This document shows positions 45,053-54,244 of a stretch of 59,559 bases of DNA, piece by piece. The stretch comes from Candidatus Eisenbacteria bacterium (GTDB lineage Bacteria > Eisenbacteria > RBG-16-71-46 > SZUA-252). The first letter of the stretch is position 1. Each line of letters opens with the position of its first letter. The translations under genes and the position numbers were made by a program. Below the pieces are notes generated by a model. The model was given only the letters and a program-made list of their open reading frames with translations, was not told the origin of the DNA and made no database searches. The stretch covers positions 1 to 59,559 of the forward strand of contig VBOZ01000035.1 in the NCBI GenBank assembly GCA_005893305.1, in the 5' to 3' direction.

Positions 45053-46441
45053 GTGAAATCCGCGCTCCAGCCGGTCGATCTCGCTCTCGTCGGGGCCTAT
45101 TTCGTCTTCCTGCTCTTGGTCGGGCTCCGATTCTTCGGCGTCGCCCGGCGCGACGCCACCGAATACCTCCTCATGGGGCGCAAGCTCGCGCTCCCCTCGT
45201 TCGTGGCGACGCTCGTCACGACATGGTACGGCGGCATTCTCGGGGTCGGCGAGTTCAGTTATCGCTTCGGGATCTCCAACTGGCTGGTCTTCGGAGTTCC
45301 GTACCTGATCGCGAAGCGCGCGCGTCGTAGCCGCCTCTACACGGTTCCCGACCAGCTCGCGGCCGCGTACGGCAGGCCCGCGGGTCTCCTCGGGGCGGTC
45401 GTCATCCAGATCCTCTCGAGCCCCGCTCCCTACGTCCTCATGCTGGGCGTCCTGCTCCAGACGATGTTCGGGGGGCCGCTCTGGGTGGCGATCCTCGTGG
45501 GCACGGTCGTATCAACCGGCTACTCGCTCCGCGGCGGCCTCCGCTCCGTGGTGCGGGCCGACAACGTGCAGTTCATTCTCATGTACCTGGGCTTCCTGAT
45601 CGCGCTGCCGCTCCTCGCCCTACGATACGGCGGGCTCGACTTTCTCCGCGCCCACCTTCCCGCGACGCACTTCGTCTGGCATGGCGGGAACGCGCCGCAG
45701 TACGTCTTTGTGTGGTACTTGATCGCGCTCCAGACCCTCGTCGAGCCGACCTTCTATCAGCGCGCCTTTGCCGCCGTCGACGAGCGCGTGGCCCAGCGAG
45801 GGGTCCTGATCTCGATCGGCTTCTGGATGATCTTCGACTTCCTGACGACATTCACCGGCCTCTACGCCCGGGCCCTCATGCCGCAGCTCGCGGATCCGGT
45901 TCGTGCCTACCCGGCCCTCGCGGTCGAGTTCCTCCCACCTGTTCTCCGGGGCCTTTTCTACCTCGGTCTCCTCGCGACCGTGATGTCGACCGTGGACGGC
46001 TACACGTTCATCGGAGGCGTGAATTTCGGACGCGATCTCATCTGGCGCTGGCGCCAGGAAGCAGACGAGTCGCGCGTGAATCGATATGTCCAAGTCGGAT
46101 TCCTGATCACCGCGATCCTGGCGCTCGCGCTCGCGCTCTTCTTCCGCTCCGCCGTCGATCTGTGGCACGACGTGGGGTCCGTCGGCGTCCCCGCCCTGCT
46201 GGTTCCGCTGCTCTCTTCCTACAGTGATCGATGGCGGATGTCGCCGCGAGCGGCGGTCATCGCGATCGTTGCGGGTGGGGGAGTCTCGCTTGCGTGGTTG
46301 TTGTGGAGAAATTTCGGGGGAGCATCGGCGTACCCGCTCGGGCTCGAGCCGATCTATCCCGGCCTCGCCGTAAGCGCCCTCATTTGGGCCCTAAGAATTC
46401 GACCCGCAACAGGGAACCTTCCGGCCAAACCGGTGATCTAA
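45053..46441 (+). CDS. Sodium:solute symporter (SSS family), putative thiamine transporter
   Basis: 462 residues, GTG start, about 12-13 membrane helices. SSS features: RDATEYLLMGRKLALPSFVATLVTTWYGG near the start (the helix carrying the unwound Na+ site), GYSLRGGLRSVVRADNVQFILMYLGF and LLATVMSTVDGYTFIGGVNFGRDL. It lies 31 bases after the TonB receptor and in the same riboswitch-controlled transcript. SSS members are reported as thiamine-related transporters (ThiV) in other thiamine regulons, so uptake of thiamine or a precursor across the inner membrane is a sound inference; the exact substrate is not visible. Confidence 0.85.
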   Translation: MKSALQPVDLALVGAYFVFLLLVGLRFFGVARRDATEYLLMGRKLALPSFVATLVTTWYGGILGVGEFSYRFGISNWLVFGVPYLIAKRARRSRLYTVPDQLAAAYGRPAGLLGAVVIQILSSPAPYVLMLGVLLQTMFGGPLWVAILVGTVVSTGYSLRGGLRSVVRADNVQFILMYLGFLIALPLLALRYGGLDFLRAHLPATHFVWHGGNAPQYVFVWYLIALQTLVEPTFYQRAFAAVDERVAQRGVLISIGFWMIFDFLTTFTGLYARALMPQLADPVRAYPALAVEFLPPVLRGLFYLGLLATVMSTVDGYTFIGGVNFGRDLIWRWRQEADESRVNRYVQVGFLITAILALALALFFRSAVDLWHDVGSVGVPALLVPLLSSYSDRWRMSPRAAVIAIVAGGGVSLAWLLWRNFGGASAYPLGLEPIYPGLAVSALIWALRIRPATGNLPAKPVI

Positions 46442-46446
46442 ATATA

Positions 46447-46567
46447 TGAGAGGGGTGGGTAACCGCCTATGATTCCTACAGTTGACCCGGGTTGCCTCCT
46501 AGCCGGGCAGCAGGTGGGGTCTGACTCTCAGGAACCGATCAATCCGAGGACCCGCAAGAGCCTCGGA
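46447..46567 (+). ncRNA. Structured RNA region, unknown (3' UTR or small RNA)
   Basis: Six bases after the symporter stop begins a set of helices: TGAGAG (46447) with CTCTCA (46525); inside it a hairpin GGTGG-GTAA-CCGCC (46454-46467) with a GNRA loop, and CCCGG/CCGGG (46486-46507). After it comes TCCGAGG/CCTCGGA (46543-46567) and then an intrinsic terminator. I match it to no known riboswitch, 6S, SRP or tmRNA. No clear promoter of its own is visible, so processing from the symporter mRNA is possible. Confidence 0.45.
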
Positions 46568-46574
46568 GTCCAAG

Positions 46575-46606
46575 CCCCGCCGGCGGAGCCCGGCGGGGAT
46601 TTTTTT
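46575..46606 (+). terminator. Intrinsic terminator of the thiamine operon
   Basis: CCCCGCCGG (46575-46583) and CCGGCGGGG (46590-46598) form a perfect nine-base-pair stem with a six-base loop, followed by A and seven T. Confidence 0.9.
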
Positions 46607-46666
46607 GCCCTCGAACGTAATCCAGTTCGAACCCGGATCGGAGGCGCGGCCGATTCTCTGGGCCGC

Positions 46667-48853
46667 TCAAACGCCGAGCACACGCCTCGAATAGTCGTTC
46701 GAGAACACGCCGCCGGGATCGAACCGATTCTTTGCCGCGAGGAAATCCTCGATGTTGGACGTCGGGTAGGCGCTCCGGATGGCATCGCATTCGGCGAAGA
46801 ACTGCTTTCCCCAGTGGGGCCGCGCCGAAAGCGCGCGGATCGACTCGCCCTCGACGGCGCGCAGGAAGGGGTCTGACGAGCGTGCGCGCGGATCTGCGTG
46901 GATGTCGACGAACACGACGTCACGGTCGAAGTTCGGGCCGAGCAGGACGCTCTGTGCGGCACCGACGACGCGGCACGCGTAGTACGGACGCGCCGGGATG
47001 AGACCCGACATCCGCGGAAGGCTCTCCTCGTAGAGCTGCGCGAACTCCGGGTACCGATCTCGCGGTATCGCGAGCTCCATGTTCAGCCATCCGTTACGGT
47101 CGAAGGCGCGGCGCCCGATCTGTCCGAGGATTTCGTGCCTCTGGCGCTGTATCACGCCATCACGGACGAACAGCGACGTCGAGAACGGTACAACGACGGA
47201 GAGCTCGTGATGGCTGATCGAGAGAGCTCGCCCCAGCAGCCTCCTGACCGCGGGCATCCTGAGCCAGGGCAGGCCGAGCCACTCGAGACCGCTAGCCCGT
47301 GCGCCCATGTAACGGACCGGCCCGGTGGTGACGCGTTCGCCCGTGGTCCGATCGATCGTGAGGTACAGCATGGCCGCGTCGTCAAACGGATGCGGCCAGT
47401 ACCGCAGGTACTCGTGAGAACTCGCCAGCTCGCTTAGGCGAGCTATGAGCTCCTGCCGCGGCATGCTCGCGACGCGGTACACGCACGGGACGGAGCGGTC
47501 GACGGCGAGGGTGACCTCAACGACGACGCCGAGCGTGCCGAGCCCGAGACGGAGTGCACGCAGGTCGTGCTCTGCGGAGACACGGACGAGCTGACCATCC
47601 GCACGCACCATCGTCACCGCCGTGACGAGCTCCGACATGAGCCCGCCGTCGCGGCCGTAGCCGTGGGTGCCCGTCGCAAGCGCGCCCGCGAGCGTCTGCC
47701 GTCCGTGGTTACCGCAATACCGGAGTGCGTAGCCGCGCTCATCGAGGTAGGCGCAGATCTCGTCGAGCGTGATCCCGGCCTCGCAGGTGATCGTGCTGCG
47801 ATCCGGATCGAGCTCGAGGACCCGGTTCATCTTCGCGATCGAGATCATCGATGTACGCGAGAAGAAAATGTCATTGTACGAGTGCCGTTGCCCGACTATA
47901 CGCACGTTGATCCCGTCGTCGGCGGCCTTGCGTACGAGCGCAGCAAGCTCTTCGACGTTCGCCGGCTGCCCAACCGCCGGCCCGAACGCGCGCCAGGTGC
48001 GCGCGTGGTTGGTGATCATCGCGCATGGCGCCGCGTCGGGGAGGACGGGCCGCAGGGCGGCGACCGACTCGCGCCACAGCGCCTCGGCGTGCGCCTCGTC
48101 GCGGCACCGGCCGCCCGGCGTCGCCGCGCGGCCGCGATCCCAGTACACGGACGTCGCCTCCGGCATTTCGATCACACGGATGATCTCGAGTGCCGCTTCC
48201 TCGGGTGTACGAACTCGCGACCACGCCCTCTCGATCCACGCGGAGGTCCTACCCTTGTGGCGGTGGATCTCCGTGTCAATGTAACCGGGTGAGATGATCT
48301 GGACGCGAAGGTCCGGATGAAGCTCCTGAAGCCGCAGGAAGAAGGTGATCGCGGCTTCCTTGGACTTAGCGTAGCGTTGGGAGAATCCGAGGAGCGGCCC
48401 GGCAGGGATCGCGGCGAGGCGGTGGGCCTCGCTCGCGACGTACACGATCTGCTTGAGCGCCGACGATCGACACCGGTCCAGGAGCAGGTGCGTCAAGAGG
48501 AAGTTCGATAAGTAGTTCACCTGCCAGTGCAGCTCGTGACCGTCACGGGTGATCACCCTCCTCCACGGGATGTGAACGCCCGCGTTGAGGACGAGCACGT
48601 CGATCGACCTACCCGAGGCGAGGATTCCAGCCGCGAACTCGCTGACCGACGCATGCGAAGCGAGATCGAGCGGGCGATGCAGCAGATCGCCGTCGACCTT
48701 GCGGCGCGAGCCAACGAGGACCGTGGTGCCGCGAGTCGCGAGCTCCGTCGACAGAGCGCGACCGATGCCGCTGCTCCCTCCGGTGAGAACGGCGAATCGC
48801 CCCTGTAGCGTGGTCCCCGCCTGCGCCTCCGCTTGAGGCACGACTCCCGTCAT
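46667..48853 (-). CDS. Fusion of a short-chain dehydrogenase with an FAD-dependent aldonolactone oxidase (ALO-like)
   Basis: 728 residues from the ATG at 48853 (GGGGAGG just upstream; the frame is also open to 48904). Residues 20-270 are an SDR: VLTGGSSGIGRALS, VLNAGVHIPW, VYVASEAHRL and YAKSK (Tyr-x3-Lys). Residues about 290-728 are a VAO/PCMH flavoprotein of the L-gulono/D-arabinono-lactone oxidase class: RIVGQRHSYNDIF, GITLDEICAYLDERGY, TLAGALATGTHGYGRD (FAD site) and, near the end, RPHWGKQFF, the conserved ALO motif. The linker is in frame with no internal stop. I know of no standard enzyme with this order. The two halves may act in succession on a sugar or polyol. Confidence 0.85.
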   Translation of the reverse strand: MTGVVPQAEAQAGTTLQGRFAVLTGGSSGIGRALSTELATRGTTVLVGSRRKVDGDLLHRPLDLASHASVSEFAAGILASGRSIDVLVLNAGVHIPWRRVITRDGHELHWQVNYLSNFLLTHLLLDRCRSSALKQIVYVASEAHRLAAIPAGPLLGFSQRYAKSKEAAITFFLRLQELHPDLRVQIISPGYIDTEIHRHKGRTSAWIERAWSRVRTPEEAALEIIRVIEMPEATSVYWDRGRAATPGGRCRDEAHAEALWRESVAALRPVLPDAAPCAMITNHARTWRAFGPAVGQPANVEELAALVRKAADDGINVRIVGQRHSYNDIFFSRTSMISIAKMNRVLELDPDRSTITCEAGITLDEICAYLDERGYALRYCGNHGRQTLAGALATGTHGYGRDGGLMSELVTAVTMVRADGQLVRVSAEHDLRALRLGLGTLGVVVEVTLAVDRSVPCVYRVASMPRQELIARLSELASSHEYLRYWPHPFDDAAMLYLTIDRTTGERVTTGPVRYMGARASGLEWLGLPWLRMPAVRRLLGRALSISHHELSVVVPFSTSLFVRDGVIQRQRHEILGQIGRRAFDRNGWLNMELAIPRDRYPEFAQLYEESLPRMSGLIPARPYYACRVVGAAQSVLLGPNFDRDVVFVDIHADPRARSSDPFLRAVEGESIRALSARPHWGKQFFAECDAIRSAYPTSNIEDFLAAKNRFDPGGVFSNDYSRRVLGV

Positions 48854-49009
48854 TCCCCTCCCCACGAATGCTCGATGGCCCTCATCATCAGTCTGCCGCT
48901 CCAAGAGGCATCGTCAGTGCGAATGCTCCTGGAGACAAGGAGTAAATCGCGTCTTCTGGGCACGCGTTTTCTGCGACTCTGATTGAAGCGAGGAGAGGTG
49001 CCGCGAGTA

Positions 49010-49840
49010 CTAGCTAATGGAGGACGGGGGAACTTCCGAGGTTGATGTTCCCGCCACTTTCCGATCCCGCCCATCCCAGCGCACGAGATTCACCTCCGCA
49101 TTCATCGCCGGCCCCGCCGCAGCCTCCCGCTCCAACCGCCCCGAACAGCTGTACACCTGCACCGTCACCGGCGAGGGACGTCCGCGCGTGACGTTGATGC
49201 CCACCTCGCGGCTCGCGAAGGCCCCCGTTGGGGAGAACACCCTCGGAGCAAATGGGCGCCCGGCCAGGGTCCCGTTACCTGTGATAACGCTCGACTCGGC
49301 GAAAAGCGCATACCGCCCGGCAGCGTGATCGGGAGAGCCACACTCCCGATCGTCTCGCCCAAGCGCTGCCAGCCCGAGCGGTTGAGTTATAGACCGCCAG
49401 GTGCGCAGAGGCTCTTCCCTGGAGAGCCTTTGGCCGATCATAGTCCCAACATTGCACCGGGGCGCAAGGAGCCACCATCGCGTGGCCGCCGTTGATGAGC
49501 GCTCACCCAAAGAATACGCCGACCCGTAAAGCGCCCACGATACGAGCTTGGTCGGCAGCTCCTGCATCGTAAAGACCACGGTGGTGGTGTCTCTTGCGTT
49601 CACCTGCATGTTGGTCTTCTCGGCCCAGCGGAATCCAACACACCTGACACGCAGCGTGTAGACACCGGGCGGAACGAACGAGGTCGTGAAGTATCCCGTC
49701 GAGTCAGTGCGCGCTGCCCTCTGGCTATTCAAGACCAGCACGTTCGCTCCTTGAATCCCGATCCCTCTCTCATCCACAACCTTTCCGGCGCCGGTGCCTG
49801 AACGATCACCAAGAGGAGACGCATGAGCGGGGTTCAGCAA
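49010..49840 (-). pseudogene. Decayed secreted protein: CarboxypepD-regulatory domain plus FlgD-like end
   Basis: The first part carries a CarboxypepD-regulatory-like repeat (GKVVDERGIGIQGANVLVLNSQ, YFTTSFVPPGVYTLRVR). Its signal-peptide residues (LVFLTCLLNPAHA) extend upstream of the TTG without any ATG or GTG, after an in-frame TGA. Further on, homology wanders between frames: LAVYNSTARAG in one, GETIGSVALPITLPG in another, then GRYALFAESSVITGNGTLAGRPFAPRVFSPTG and TVQVYSCSGRLERE...VRWDGRDR in the listed frame. The FlgD-like domain lacks its usual SGIYF.R ending. I read it as a pseudogene. Its N-terminal domain is a paralogue of that in 50394-51287. Confidence 0.6.
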
Positions 49841-50349
49841 ACAGGTGAGGAAGACCAGGTGGATGAACCCCGACCTCGCTTCCGGCCCGCGGTTCGGCAG
49901 TCAAACAGGTTGACGAGGGAATAGAGGTCGATTGCGTCTAGATACGGACGCAGCGCGGGCCGGCTGATGACCGGGCACCTCATGCAGAAGGTCCAGCCGG
50001 AGGTGTTCGTATCGCGCTCGATCTCGGCGGGTATGTCAAGACACGAGAGGAAAATCCGGTGGGTCTCCGTCCCCGCTTTGATGTCGCGATTCAAGAACCG
50101 CTCGAGCGCCTGGTGGCCAGGGCAGGTCGAATCGACTTCGAAGAGCCCGGGCCCGAACCGATAGTCCACCGTCCAAACGCCATTGCCGAACGGCCCCAGA
50201 AGGTCGCCGCGAAAGAGCTCGCGGTTAAGTAAGCGAAGGGGCTCCTGATCCTCCTTCATGACCCCCTGGGTCGCGACGAAATTGGAGTCTGCCCGACTGC
50301 TCACGACCCCGCGTCTACGGATAGCGTCCGGCTTACCTTCCCAGTTCAT
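49834..50349 (-). CDS. Hypothetical protein
   Basis: 171 residues from MNWEGKPDAIRRRG. It has no signal peptide and no motif I recognise; the body looks protein-like (GVWTVDYRFGPGLFEVDSTCPGHQALERFLNRD, TFCMRCPVISRPALRPYLDAIDLYSLV), with CPGH and CMRC as the only metal-like pairs. The last about 20 residues are Arg/Ser-rich and may be read through from a lost stop. It lies 44 bases after 50394-51287 and probably shares its transcript. Confidence 0.45.
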   Translation of the reverse strand: MNWEGKPDAIRRRGVVSSRADSNFVATQGVMKEDQEPLRLLNRELFRGDLLGPFGNGVWTVDYRFGPGLFEVDSTCPGHQALERFLNRDIKAGTETHRIFLSCLDIPAEIERDTNTSGWTFCMRCPVISRPALRPYLDAIDLYSLVNLFDCRTAGRKRGRGSSTWSSSPVC

Positions 50350-50393
50350 GACTTCGCGAATATGGGCCGACGCCTCTCCGGGCCAAAAGATCG

Positions 50394-51287
50394 CTAGTCG
50401 AGGTCACCACGCTCGAGCGCTATCTCCTCGTCGGCTACGTCGTCGAACAGCCGGATGTGAAGCGTGTCGGGTTCTGGCCGTGGCGGCACCCAAGTCGAGT
50501 CCCGCACCAGCCTATACGAGAGTTCCCCGAGGGTATCCGCCCGGTAGCTATTAACGTTGAGCTGCATTTGTGAGCACTCGAACAATGGATGGATCCTTCT
50601 ATGCGATGGGTAGCCCACCCGGAGCGCCGGCATGGGCTTCACGATGTCCCGTTCGGACGTCACCTTCATCCGATCGAGGCGCCTTACACTCTTCAGGGAC
50701 CCGGAGGTAATCCGTGCCGCAATCAGGATCGCGTTGTGCACGGCTGTCACTTCCGCAGTGGCGACCTCCCTGCCGTTGTCGTGAAATCGCAGGCCGGCCC
50801 CGGAACCGAGCCACAGGGAATCGTGGGAAGCTAGGTAGACGCGATCGCCTTGGGCCCAAATGACGCGCGCGTTGAGAGCGCCTGCGCTGCCTGGCCCGGC
50901 CCTGACGGGGTCGCCCCAATTCTTGAGCGGACGCGCCCGCGTCGGGTACTTCGGACTCATCGAAAAGTTCACCTTCGTCGTGCCATAGGCCTTCACACGC
51001 ACATTGGGCCGTTCTATTGACTGGTAGCCAATGGCATGGACCCTCATCGTGTACGTCCCCTCAGGAACTCTGGGAAAAGTGAATTGGCCAGTCGAATCGC
51101 TTAGCGCACCCAGCTGGGCGCCCAGGATCAGAACATTTGCCCACAGGATTCCGACCCCGTCCTTGTCGGAAACTCTGCCAGAAACCGTTGCGGCATCAAT
51201 CGCTGCCCTCACGTCTTGCGCGAGTAGGAGGAATAGGCAAGCGAGGATCACGCGGATTCTGGCGGATCGACCTGGCGGTGGTTTCAT
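50394..51287 (-). CDS. Secreted protein with CarboxypepD-regulatory-like domain
   Basis: 297 residues. Signal peptide MKPPPGRSARIRVILACLFLLLAQDVRA. Residues 33-110 form a transthyretin-like CarboxypepD-regulatory fold: VSGRVSDKDGVGILWANVLILG, SDSTGQFTFPRVPEGTYTMRVHAIGYQSIER. The remaining about 185 residues have no recognised domain; IWAQGDRVYLASHDSLWLGSGAGLRF suggests beta structure. Paralogous in its N-terminus to the decayed gene at 49010. Function unknown, presumably a cell-surface or periplasmic protein. Confidence 0.6.
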   Translation of the reverse strand: MKPPPGRSARIRVILACLFLLLAQDVRAAIDAATVSGRVSDKDGVGILWANVLILGAQLGALSDSTGQFTFPRVPEGTYTMRVHAIGYQSIERPNVRVKAYGTTKVNFSMSPKYPTRARPLKNWGDPVRAGPGSAGALNARVIWAQGDRVYLASHDSLWLGSGAGLRFHDNGREVATAEVTAVHNAILIAARITSGSLKSVRRLDRMKVTSERDIVKPMPALRVGYPSHRRIHPLFECSQMQLNVNSYRADTLGELSYRLVRDSTWVPPRPEPDTLHIRLFDDVADEEIALERGDLD

Positions 51288-51389
51288 GGCTACAGGGGGG
51301 GACTTTCAGGATCTCGTACCGACTCGGAGCAGGACACTCACATCCTACCACTACGCGAGGGTGCAGGGTGAGGCGGGGCGCCAGCACGC

Positions 51390-53789
51390 CTACCAATCAA
51401 CATCCTCCACATCGCACAGCACCGATTCCAGATCGTTGAACACGATCCGCTTTGGCTCCATCGCTAAGGGCGGAAGGTCGAACTCCGAGTGGCGGCCCTT
51501 CACGAAGACGCGCACCCTCGCGAACTTGTCACCGCCGAAGTCGATGAAGAGCGGCACGAACATTTGGAAGTCGTCCGGCACGTTCTCCTGGTCCACACGG
51601 CAGCTGACCTTGAATTTCCCGTCGGCCCCCGGAGCCGCGTGCCACGCGAACCGGTAATGCGGCACCCCGGTGCCGTAGACCCACTCGCGGAAGAACCACG
51701 ACATGTTGCGGCCTGCCTGCTTCTCGACGACGCGCTGGAAGTCGGCGGTGGTGGCGTCCTTCTCCGCATACGAGCTGTAGAACTCCCGCATCACATTTCC
51801 AAAGCCGCCGTCCCTCGTCGTGTCGAGATCCAGGAACAGGTTCCGCAGCATGTGGAGCACCCACGCGCCCTTGTCGTAGACGATGATCCGGTAGTCCTCG
51901 GCCGTCGTGCTCGTTCTCGTGCGGGGCCCTAGCCAGATCGGCCCGGCCTCCTGGCCACCTCCGAGCAGAAACTTTCGATTCTTTAGGATGCGCTCGCGGG
52001 ATTGCCTTAACGCATCGAGGTAGCGCTTGCTGTCGGTCGACGCGGCCTGGAGGTAGCGGAGCGCAGAGAACTCGGCGAATGCCTCGCTCAGCCACCGGTC
52101 GTGGTATGTCGCCGGAACAACGCCCAGGGCGCCCCACCATTGGTGCGCGACCTCGTGCGCGCGCAGCATCTCGTCGGAGCCCTCGGACTGGGTGTTGTAG
52201 AACGTGCTCCAGTCCAGGTGGATGAGGCCGGGATAGGCCACGCCAAGGAAGGAATGCTCGAAGGGATTCTCGGCGACGTAGAAGCGCTGGAGCCGGGTCG
52301 GGCCGTAGAGGGCTTGAAAGAACGCGAAACTGTTCGCGACGTCCGCCCCGACCTGCTTCTCCATATCCCTGCCCGGCGCGAGACCCTGCCCCATCAAAGA
52401 CTCGCCCGCCGATTCACGTACGAGGCGGTGCGCCGATTCGGCCATGAGGATCGTGACCGGAGGAATCTTCTCCGCCTGGATCGTGTGCTCCTTGTAGATC
52501 CCGATCATGAACGAACATTGGGAAATCGGCGTCGCCACCTTCCATGCGGTCCGAATCGTGTTGCCCTTCCGTTCGGGTGCGGCGGGCTCGCCCACCGACG
52601 CCAGGGTGTACGACTCCGGGTACTCGAACTCCAGATCGTACGTCGACCGCAGGCCCGGGACGACGCGCGGATACCAGTAGGAGCCGGGATCGAACCGGAC
52701 CCAATCGTCCTCGCGCTGAACGACGACGCCGTGATACCGGACGCGGAGGGTTCGCTCCTCGCCCCGCGCGAGGGGGTGATCGCACGCCACCCAAAGGATG
52801 AGCGCATCCGGCCCCTTGAAGTAGTCGGCCGCCTGACCGCTCTCCCACTGCACGGCGTCGACATCGAGATCTTGGTCGAGGGCCAGGGCGAGCCAGTTCT
52901 GCCCGTCCTCGAGCGACCGGAAGCGGACCTCGGTCTCGGCGGTCAGCCGAAGACCGCCGTCGAATCGAGATCGGACCTGATAGTGCTCGGCATCGTAGCT
53001 CGCGGTGTAGTCGCACCCCGGAATCGCACCGCTCTCGCGATCGGCCTCGAGCGGAAACTGGCAGATGATCTCGCGATTTCGGACCCGATTCTGGAAGGCC
53101 ATCGCCTTCACCGGTCGCCAGAGCTGAACCTGCTCGGTCTGGAACGGGTCGACCTCGAAGATCACGTTGTCCCCGCTTCCGGTCTGCTCGATATACGCGA
53201 AAAACAGCTCGTTCGAGGACCCTTCGAGGCAGGTCTTGCCGACGGAATAGTTGATATCCATCGACTTTCGGTCGAGGAGCAGATCGAGGGTCTTGCGCAT
53301 GACGGCGGCCGCCTTCTTGTCGACCGCTCCCGGGACGTACTTCGCTTGGGATGCCAGCTCGACCAGCGTGGTATCCGCGAACAAGATGGCGAGCGCTTCG
53401 AAGTTCACGACCAAGGACTCGGTCTTGTAATAGCGCTTGAGCTGATCGCGTTCGATCTCGGTGGGAGGACGGAACGAGAACCTGCCCTGGCCCGTGAAGA
53501 CGGCGCCCCAAACGCGACCTTCGACCGGGCGGAAGAGAGCCATCTGGCCGTCGATGAACTCGAAAGTGGCCAGGTCGCGTTTCAGGGTCAAACCATGGAC
53601 GGCGGCGACCCGCGTTGGATCGGGCGCGATGTCGGCGAGCTGCGCGAAGGACTTCTCGTATTGGGTCGCGGCGAAGGCGGTGTGGGGAGGCGCGGAGAGG
53701 CCCGGGAGGAGGAGGAGGCAGAGTCCGGCGGCAGCCGCGGCGAAGGGACGCCGGGCGCGGCCCGGAGCGGCTTCACCCTGGCGATTCAT
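51390..53789 (-). CDS. Secreted M1-family aminopeptidase
   Basis: 799 residues. Signal peptide ending SAPPHTAFA. The zinc site is H-E-V-A-H-Q-W-W-G (about residue 543) with the distal Glu in WLSEAFAEFSA and the catalytic-tyrosine region YDKGAWVLHML. The N-terminal 330 residues are beta-rich as in other M1 enzymes with an extended front end, and no barrel follows, unlike the relative at 32578. It probably trims peptides in the periplasm. It stands alone; the next upstream gene on the strand starts 278 bases away. Confidence 0.88.
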   Translation of the reverse strand: MNRQGEAAPGRARRPFAAAAAGLCLLLLPGLSAPPHTAFAATQYEKSFAQLADIAPDPTRVAAVHGLTLKRDLATFEFIDGQMALFRPVEGRVWGAVFTGQGRFSFRPPTEIERDQLKRYYKTESLVVNFEALAILFADTTLVELASQAKYVPGAVDKKAAAVMRKTLDLLLDRKSMDINYSVGKTCLEGSSNELFFAYIEQTGSGDNVIFEVDPFQTEQVQLWRPVKAMAFQNRVRNREIICQFPLEADRESGAIPGCDYTASYDAEHYQVRSRFDGGLRLTAETEVRFRSLEDGQNWLALALDQDLDVDAVQWESGQAADYFKGPDALILWVACDHPLARGEERTLRVRYHGVVVQREDDWVRFDPGSYWYPRVVPGLRSTYDLEFEYPESYTLASVGEPAAPERKGNTIRTAWKVATPISQCSFMIGIYKEHTIQAEKIPPVTILMAESAHRLVRESAGESLMGQGLAPGRDMEKQVGADVANSFAFFQALYGPTRLQRFYVAENPFEHSFLGVAYPGLIHLDWSTFYNTQSEGSDEMLRAHEVAHQWWGALGVVPATYHDRWLSEAFAEFSALRYLQAASTDSKRYLDALRQSRERILKNRKFLLGGGQEAGPIWLGPRTRTSTTAEDYRIIVYDKGAWVLHMLRNLFLDLDTTRDGGFGNVMREFYSSYAEKDATTADFQRVVEKQAGRNMSWFFREWVYGTGVPHYRFAWHAAPGADGKFKVSCRVDQENVPDDFQMFVPLFIDFGGDKFARVRVFVKGRHSEFDLPPLAMEPKRIVFNDLESVLCDVEDVDW

Positions 53790-54066
53790 CGGTATCCTCC
53801 GGAGCCTGCGGCCGGCAAGGGTGCCGCCTACTGGAGGGGGTCTCTATTGAGAATGATCCGCGAGCGGCCAATAGGCAACGCAATCTTGGATGTGGGGCCT
53901 TTGTGGTGGCCCAGCCAGTGTCCGCCGACCTCCCAACCGGCCGCCTCTTAGGATCGTCCGAAGGTGTCTCTCACAGGGTGGGACATCTGGGGTCTCCCGA
54001 GGCAGGCCCGGTGGCGCCACTTCGCTCGCTTGCGCGTCATCGCAAGCCGAGTCGCAATCGCAGCTA

Positions 54067-54222
54067 TCATGGCCGCCGCAGTATCAGGCGCGCTGTGAGG
54101 CCATGTGCAACTCCAAAGAGAAGCAGCATCCAATACAGCGCAAGATGGTAGACGTTGTGGACCCATAGCAACGCCATCGCATAGACGCACGCTAAACACG
54201 TCAACAACAAGATGCGTCGCAT
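54067..54222 (-). CDS. 51-aa double-helix membrane protein
   Basis: From MRRILLLTCLACVYAMALLWV, two hydrophobic helices separated by HNVYHLALYWMLLLFG and ending AHGLTARLILRRP. The ATG at 54222 follows the lipoprotein stop by 22 bases. Short and without relatives that I can name, but the helix pattern and coupling support it. Confidence 0.45.
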   Translation of the reverse strand: MRRILLLTCLACVYAMALLWVHNVYHLALYWMLLLFGVAHGLTARLILRRP

Positions 54223-54244
54223 CAGAGGACTGAGCTCCAGAAGT

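Noticed and set aside
46482-46488. TTGACC inside the structured RNA as a -35 box
   Set aside because: No -10 at suitable distance, and the bases take part in a predicted hairpin.
53841-53856. Half Fur-like sequence TTGAGAATGATCC before the M1 peptidase
   Set aside because: Only one arm matches; the other half does not form the 7-1-7 repeat.
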